DNA of 64,000 nt from Fundicoccus sp052116145. Its GTDB lineage: Bacteria; Bacillota; Bacilli; Lactobacillales; Aerococcaceae. Of the stretch, positions 59,989 to 64,000 are shown in pieces. Both the position numbers and the translations under genes were made by a program. Each line of letters opens with the position of its first letter. The first letter of the stretch is position 1. The notes beneath the pieces were generated by a model. That model was not told the origin of the DNA and ran no database searches. It saw only the letters and a program-made list of their open reading frames with translations. The stretch lies in the NCBI RefSeq assembly GCF_052116145.1, contig NZ_JBQKLQ010000004.1, forward strand, positions 219,154 through 283,153, written 5' to 3'.

Positions 59989-60993
59989 ATGTATTTTGTA
60001 GATAATCAGAATAATTATGATGCGAGTGTCAACATCGCAATTGAAACCTATTTAGTAGAGAACCGTTTAGTGGATGAGCCGATTCTGTTGTTTTATATTA
60101 ATGCCCCATCAATTATTATCGGCCGCAACCAGAATACCATTGAAGAAGTTAATCAATCTTATGTTGAAGCCAATGATATTACGGTTGTTCGCCGCATGTC
60201 AGGGGGAGGAGCAGTCTATCACGATTTAGGAAACTTCTGTTTTTGTTTAATTAAAGATGACGATGGCTCCTTTAGAGACTTCGCAAGTTTTACTCAACCA
60301 ATGATCGAAGCCCTTCGTAAGATGGGAGCGACAAGTGCCGAATTAAAAGGGCGTAATGATTTGTTAGTTGATGGACGTAAATTCTCAGGAAATGCGATGT
60401 ATGCCAAGAATGGCCGTATGACTGCGCATGGAACGGTTATGTTCAAGTCAGAACTAGATGAAGTGAATAATGCCTTGAAACCTAACAAAGCAAAGATTGA
60501 ATCTAAAGGCATTAAGTCCGTTCGTTCTCGTGTGACGAATATACTGCCATATGTCGATGAACAGTATAAAGAACTATCGACTGAAGCTTTCAGAGACATT
60601 ATTTTATTAGAAATCTTTGGTGTTGAGAAACGTGAAGACGTGAAAGAATACCATTTAACGGAAGAAGACTGGAAGAAAATCTATGAAATTCGGGAAGAAC
60701 GCTTTGGTAACTGGGATTGGAACTATGGACAATCACCAAGTTTCGATATCCAGAAAAGTCATAAGTTTCCATTTGGTTTAGTTGATTTCCGCTTTAATGT
60801 TAAAGCAGGTAAGTTCACTGAAGCTAAAATTTTCGGAGACTTTTTCGGTTTAGGAGATATTGCTGACGTTGAGAAGGTGTTAGTAGACACTAAGTATGAC
60901 CGAGCATCTGTTAACGAAGTGTTCAATGGAATTGATATTAATAAATATTTCGGTAATGTGACTCAAGATGAATTGGTCGATTTAATCTTCTAG
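59989..60993 (+). CDS. lplA: lipoate-protein ligase
   Basis: A 334-residue ligase that activates free lipoate with ATP and transfers it to E2 or GcvH domains. IIIGRNQNTIEEVN, VVRRMSGGGAVYHDLGNFCF and GRNDLLVDGRKFSGNAM (with the catalytic Lys) form the LplA domain, and residues about 250-330 form the accessory C-terminal domain. GAGAGG lies before the ATG. It implies lipoylated dehydrogenase complexes in the cell, although none is encoded in this window. Confidence 0.91.
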   Translation: MYFVDNQNNYDASVNIAIETYLVENRLVDEPILLFYINAPSIIIGRNQNTIEEVNQSYVEANDITVVRRMSGGGAVYHDLGNFCFCLIKDDDGSFRDFASFTQPMIEALRKMGATSAELKGRNDLLVDGRKFSGNAMYAKNGRMTAHGTVMFKSELDEVNNALKPNKAKIESKGIKSVRSRVTNILPYVDEQYKELSTEAFRDIILLEIFGVEKREDVKEYHLTEEDWKKIYEIREERFGNWDWNYGQSPSFDIQKSHKFPFGLVDFRFNVKAGKFTEAKIFGDFFGLGDIADVEKVLVDTKYDRASVNEVFNGIDINKYFGNVTQDELVDLIF

Positions 60994-61043
60994 TATATAC
61001 AAAAAGCTGTGGCTCAATTTGAGTCACAGCTTTTTGTATATAC
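60993..61043. terminator. long bidirectional terminator
   Basis: A 23-base stem (60993-61015 with 61021-61043, a single wobble or mismatch) with a 5-base loop starts at the last base of the lplA stop codon and lies before the gshF end, serving both convergent genes. Confidence 0.9.
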
Positions 61044-61094
61044 TAGATAGTTAGACTTTCCTTCTATAATACATCAAGAAAGTTAGGAGGTGAT

Positions 61095-63419
61095 TTATCT
61101 AACAGGTGCTTCAGGAAACAGTTGTTGTAAAACTGGGATTCCTAACAAACGTGGTTTGCCTTGTTCTGGGAATAAATGAATCATGATTGCTGGGTTAAAG
61201 TTGGCTTCAATAGCCGCGTAGTCATTCTCCGATTGAATAGGGTGTGAGAAGTCCTTGATGATTAAGTCGATCCCGCAGAAGTTAGCGCCTAATGCCTTGG
61301 CACTTTTGATTGCTAGGTCTTTGTAATCTTGATGAACTTCATCAGTACGATCAATGGCAAGTCCGCCTGTTGAAATATTACTATTCTCACGTAAGTAAAC
61401 AACTTGATCTTTGTCGGGAATCGAATCAAGCGATAACTGCTGAGCTTTTAATTGTAATTGCTCCAAACGGCCTTTGCCAATTTCTACTAAAGGCGCACGG
61501 TGATTCGAACCACGTAGTGGATCGGTGTTCACACGCTCGATTAATTCTGAAACGCTCGAGTGGCCGTCTCCTTTGACTTGAGCGGGTTGGCGTTCGCAAA
61601 TTGCATGGACTTCGCCGTTTTGGACATAGAAGCGAAGTTCGGTTCCAGGGACAAATGCTTCTATAAGAACAGTCTCATCTTCAGCGAATGCAATTTGTAA
61701 TGCTTCCTCATAGTTTTCACGACTAGGATGAGCTTTGAAAATGCTGATGCCAATACCATAATTCGTATTCTTAGGTTTCACAACAAATTGTTCAAATCCT
61801 ATCAATGGAAAATATTGAGAAGCTTCTTCAAAGCTCGTGAAGCTATCCCCAGCAGGGACATGAATCCCGTTTTCTGCTAAGATTTTCTTAGTAGCGACTT
61901 TGTTCTCCATAACGAAATAACTGATTTGTGTATCGAAGGACGTCATGTTAGCATTCTTGACTAATTCAGAATGACCGTTATACGATAATCTGACTAAGTT
62001 TTCAGACGCATCTAATTCTTCAATTTCGATACCTGCTTTCATGGCATAAGTTAAAAGATGTTGTGTCGAAATTTCATAAATTTCGAAACCGTGTAAATTG
62101 TATGGTCGATCTAGATAAGTTTTTTTATGTTGACGGGCTAAGTCTAAGCCGTACTCTAAGAAGTAATCTTGCGCTTTGACGCCTTTAGCTTTCGCTTTTT
62201 CTTCTATCTCTAAGATGATTTTACCACCAAGAGTTAATTCTGGTGTTTCAAGTAATGGGATTCTATCAGCTACAATCTTTTCGAAGAAGCCGTCAGTCAA
62301 TTGTTGTTCATCTAATGTGCGAGCGATCGTTTGCATTGCAGTTAATAATTCTAGACCTTCTTCTTTATATGCCAAAGGTGCCAAAGAGTCTGTAGCGGCG
62401 ACGACATGATTCATTATGTTGCCTAATTCAACCTCTTCATCTCGCTCAATCTGTGGAATATACAACATTGTAAGGATAAATAGTTTGGTAAAGATAATAT
62501 CCTCACGTGTTATTCCATAAGGGTCAAGTGGGTTTAAATCAAAGTTACGAAACTCGATGTACTTAATACCATCTGTAATTAACTTACGGTATTGTTCTTG
62601 ACCTCTAAAACGTACATCACGGTATAGTTCTTTTTCTAAAGAGAGTTGTCCGCTTGTAACAGCTTTTTCTACATCTGTTACAAATGCTTCTAATGAAGCA
62701 TATGAAATAGATAAATCGGGATCATTTTGGTAGCCGTATTGACTCTGTCTGAATGAACGCATGGTTGATTCTTTTGGTGCTCCGAATAAATTGGTTGAAT
62801 AGTTATCTGCCAAATATGGTGTAGCCCCCAAGAAGTAAGTCAGTAACCAACGATAACGTAAGTAGTTGCGTCCTAAAGTTAAGTAAAGGTCGTTCGTAAC
62901 TTCTTTAATAGACAAGTTTTGATTCAATTCAGAAACTTTTGCTTCTATAAGAGCGGGGTTAATCTGGAAGTTATAGTGAATGCCACATAATAGTTGAACG
63001 GGCTTACCATATACTTCTGCAAGATAAGCACGATACTTATACTCATCTGGATTTTCTAACTGAGCAATTTTGATGACGTCTGGGTCATCAGGTAAAAGAC
63101 CAGGACCACTGAAAGGCCAGAGTAGTTCATCGTCGTGCTGTTCTGTCATAGTAGTCTGCACAATTTGATGACTTGCTGCTAGCCATTTGATTGCTTCTTT
63201 TGCTGTCTTCACTGGGGGAGTAATTAACTCTAATTGACTATCAGCGAAATCAGTTTGAATATAAGGTTGTTGCGTGCGAGTACCCCACTCAGCAGAATGT
63301 GGGTAATCGGATAAGTTGCCATCTTGTTTCAAACGTAATGATTCTTTCTCTAAGCCAATTGTACTTTGCCATAGACTACTTAAATCTTTTAGTTGAAACA
63401 TTGGGTGATTAAGTTCCAT
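61095..63419 (-). CDS. gshF: bifunctional glutamate-cysteine ligase/glutathione synthetase
   Basis: A 774-residue fusion that makes glutathione in two ATP-dependent steps. The N-terminal GshA-like domain (about 1-470) has TIGLEKESLRLKQDG, ITPPVKTAKEA and IKYIEFRNFDLNPLDPYGI. The C-terminal ATP-grasp domain (about 480-770) has VVKPKNTNYGIGISIF, VLIEAFVPGTELRFYVQ and AAIEANFNPAIMIHLFPEQG. This architecture is GshF, known from streptococci, enterococci and Listeria. The ATG at 63419 is preferred to a TTG four codons earlier because GGAGG lies 7 bases upstream of it. It gives the cell oxidative stress protection. Confidence 0.92.
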   Translation of the reverse strand: MELNHPMFQLKDLSSLWQSTIGLEKESLRLKQDGNLSDYPHSAEWGTRTQQPYIQTDFADSQLELITPPVKTAKEAIKWLAASHQIVQTTMTEQHDDELLWPFSGPGLLPDDPDVIKIAQLENPDEYKYRAYLAEVYGKPVQLLCGIHYNFQINPALIEAKVSELNQNLSIKEVTNDLYLTLGRNYLRYRWLLTYFLGATPYLADNYSTNLFGAPKESTMRSFRQSQYGYQNDPDLSISYASLEAFVTDVEKAVTSGQLSLEKELYRDVRFRGQEQYRKLITDGIKYIEFRNFDLNPLDPYGITREDIIFTKLFILTMLYIPQIERDEEVELGNIMNHVVAATDSLAPLAYKEEGLELLTAMQTIARTLDEQQLTDGFFEKIVADRIPLLETPELTLGGKIILEIEEKAKAKGVKAQDYFLEYGLDLARQHKKTYLDRPYNLHGFEIYEISTQHLLTYAMKAGIEIEELDASENLVRLSYNGHSELVKNANMTSFDTQISYFVMENKVATKKILAENGIHVPAGDSFTSFEEASQYFPLIGFEQFVVKPKNTNYGIGISIFKAHPSRENYEEALQIAFAEDETVLIEAFVPGTELRFYVQNGEVHAICERQPAQVKGDGHSSVSELIERVNTDPLRGSNHRAPLVEIGKGRLEQLQLKAQQLSLDSIPDKDQVVYLRENSNISTGGLAIDRTDEVHQDYKDLAIKSAKALGANFCGIDLIIKDFSHPIQSENDYAAIEANFNPAIMIHLFPEQGKPRLLGIPVLQQLFPEAPVR

Positions 63420-63613
63420 AAATGCCTCCAACTACACGCATGAATTGTTGCTTCATGGTGAGATATTATTACTGAATCATAGTATAACTGATAATAGAGA
63501 ACAAACAAACCATTTTAATAATGAATTTACTAAAGAAATGTTATAGGAAAGCTTGATTATAGTAGCTTTGCCTCCAAAGCAATAATAATATTAATAAAAT
63601 ATCAAAAATATGT

Positions 63614-63643
63614 TTGACAGAAGGAACAATCCCATGTTATATT
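63614..63643 (+). promoter_or_regulatory. rRNA operon promoter P1
   Basis: TTGACA, 18 bases, TATATT, with TGT directly before the -10. Confidence 0.7.
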
Positions 63644-63711
63644 ATTCCTTGTCGTCACGAGGACATAGAAAAACAAAGCAACTCACGACGAAAAATAATT
63701 TTAAAAAAGAC

Positions 63712-63741
63712 TTGACTTAAATGTTAAGTAAATGTTAAGAT
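63712..63741 (+). promoter_or_regulatory. rRNA operon promoter P2
   Basis: TTGACT, 18 bases, TAAGAT, with TGT directly before the -10. Confidence 0.65.
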
Positions 63742-63820
63742 TAAGACCTTGTTGAAGAAGCAACACAACAAGTAAACAAAAAACATGAAACATTAAGACG
63801 AAAACATTTTTTAAAAAGTG

Positions 63821-63850
63821 TTGACAACGTAAAGAGATTCGTGTTATGAT
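63821..63850 (+). promoter_or_regulatory. rRNA operon promoter P3
   Basis: TTGACA, 18 bases, TATGAT, with TGT directly before the -10. Nearest to the leader. Confidence 0.75.
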
Positions 63851-63856
63851 ATAGAA

Positions 63857-64000
63857 GTTGTCGCGGTAAGAAACGAAGCGTTTCCAAAGTGACACAAAGC
63901 TCATTGAAAACTAAACAAAGATAAACACCAAGATGTGTAAGAGTTTATTGGCTACGGCTGATAAACACAACCGAATAAATTTCGAGACACTGGATGACCA
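63857..64000 (+). other. leader of a probable rRNA operon, 16S gene just outside the window
   Basis: The sequence after P3 contains GCTCATTGAAAAC at 63900-63912, which resembles the boxA antitermination element (TGCTCTTTGAAAAC) found before 16S genes in Firmicutes, followed by CTAAACAAAG. No 16S start (AGAGTTTGATC) is reached by base 64000. The promoter density, the boxA-like element and the lack of any open frame support this reading. Confidence 0.65.

Overview
The window looks like a chromosomal segment of a low-GC Gram-positive bacterium (Firmicutes, probably Lactobacillales; a relative of the Aerococcaceae/Carnobacteriaceae is my guess from protein content, not tested). Reasons: AGGAGG-type ribosome binding sites with frequent TTG/GTG starts, TTGACA/TATAAT promoters often with an extended TGn -10, a one-protein glutathione synthase (GshF), an EcsAB-type exporter, NrdDG, lipoate ligase, a preQ1-II riboswitch in front of queT, and Gram-positive style signal peptides. 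No phage, conjugative or transposase gene is visible.

Layout. 0-3.8 kb: end of a FetAB-like exporter, a VOC protein, a TauE/SafE permease and an AraC regulator. 4.2-7.9 kb: mglBAC-type sugar importer divergent from the AraC gene. 8.2-13.1 kb: two oxidoreductases, GNAT, esterase and MaoC genes. 13.3-17.7 kb: ugpAEBC on the minus strand behind six Pho-box-like repeats. 18-22.7 kb: an HhH-tailed protein, then an ATP-grasp / esterase / ATP-grasp cluster of unknown role. 23.6-27.9 kb: methionine-type ABC importer, apbE, aroD. 28.2-31.3 kb: secreted amylase, an aldo/keto reductase remnant, an FMN reductase. 31.6-34.4 kb: a secreted metalloprotease-like protein (HEIAH) and its tandem copy with the active site lost. 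34.9-39.4 kb: stress protein, ROK regulator, PepSY protein, a structured RNA locus, preQ1-II riboswitch and queT. 40-41.9 kb: a secreted-protein remnant and coaBC. 42-48.9 kb: aroF-aroB-aroE-aroC-aroA-aroK, preceded by a Phe/Tyr-rich leader peptide with an attenuator and an operator-like palindrome. 49-54 kb: ecsAB and two secreted paralogues. 54.2-54.6 kb: palindromic tandem repeats. 55-61 kb: nrdDG with NrdR boxes, M42 peptidase, MBL hydrolase, lipoate ligase. 61.1-63.4 kb: gshF. The last 400 bases hold three tandem promoters and the leader of what is most likely an rRNA operon whose 16S gene starts just outside.

How the genes work together. With aroD at 27 kb, the window encodes every step from erythrose-4-phosphate plus PEP to chorismate. 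The strongest regulatory discovery candidate is the start of the aro operon, where 11 of 13 consecutive leader codons are Phe or Tyr and are followed by a terminator with a matching alternative pairing. The ugp operon is probably a phosphate-starvation scavenging system. A general oddity is that all three ABC substrate-binding proteins (MglB, UgpB, MetQ) have plain signal peptides without a lipobox cysteine.
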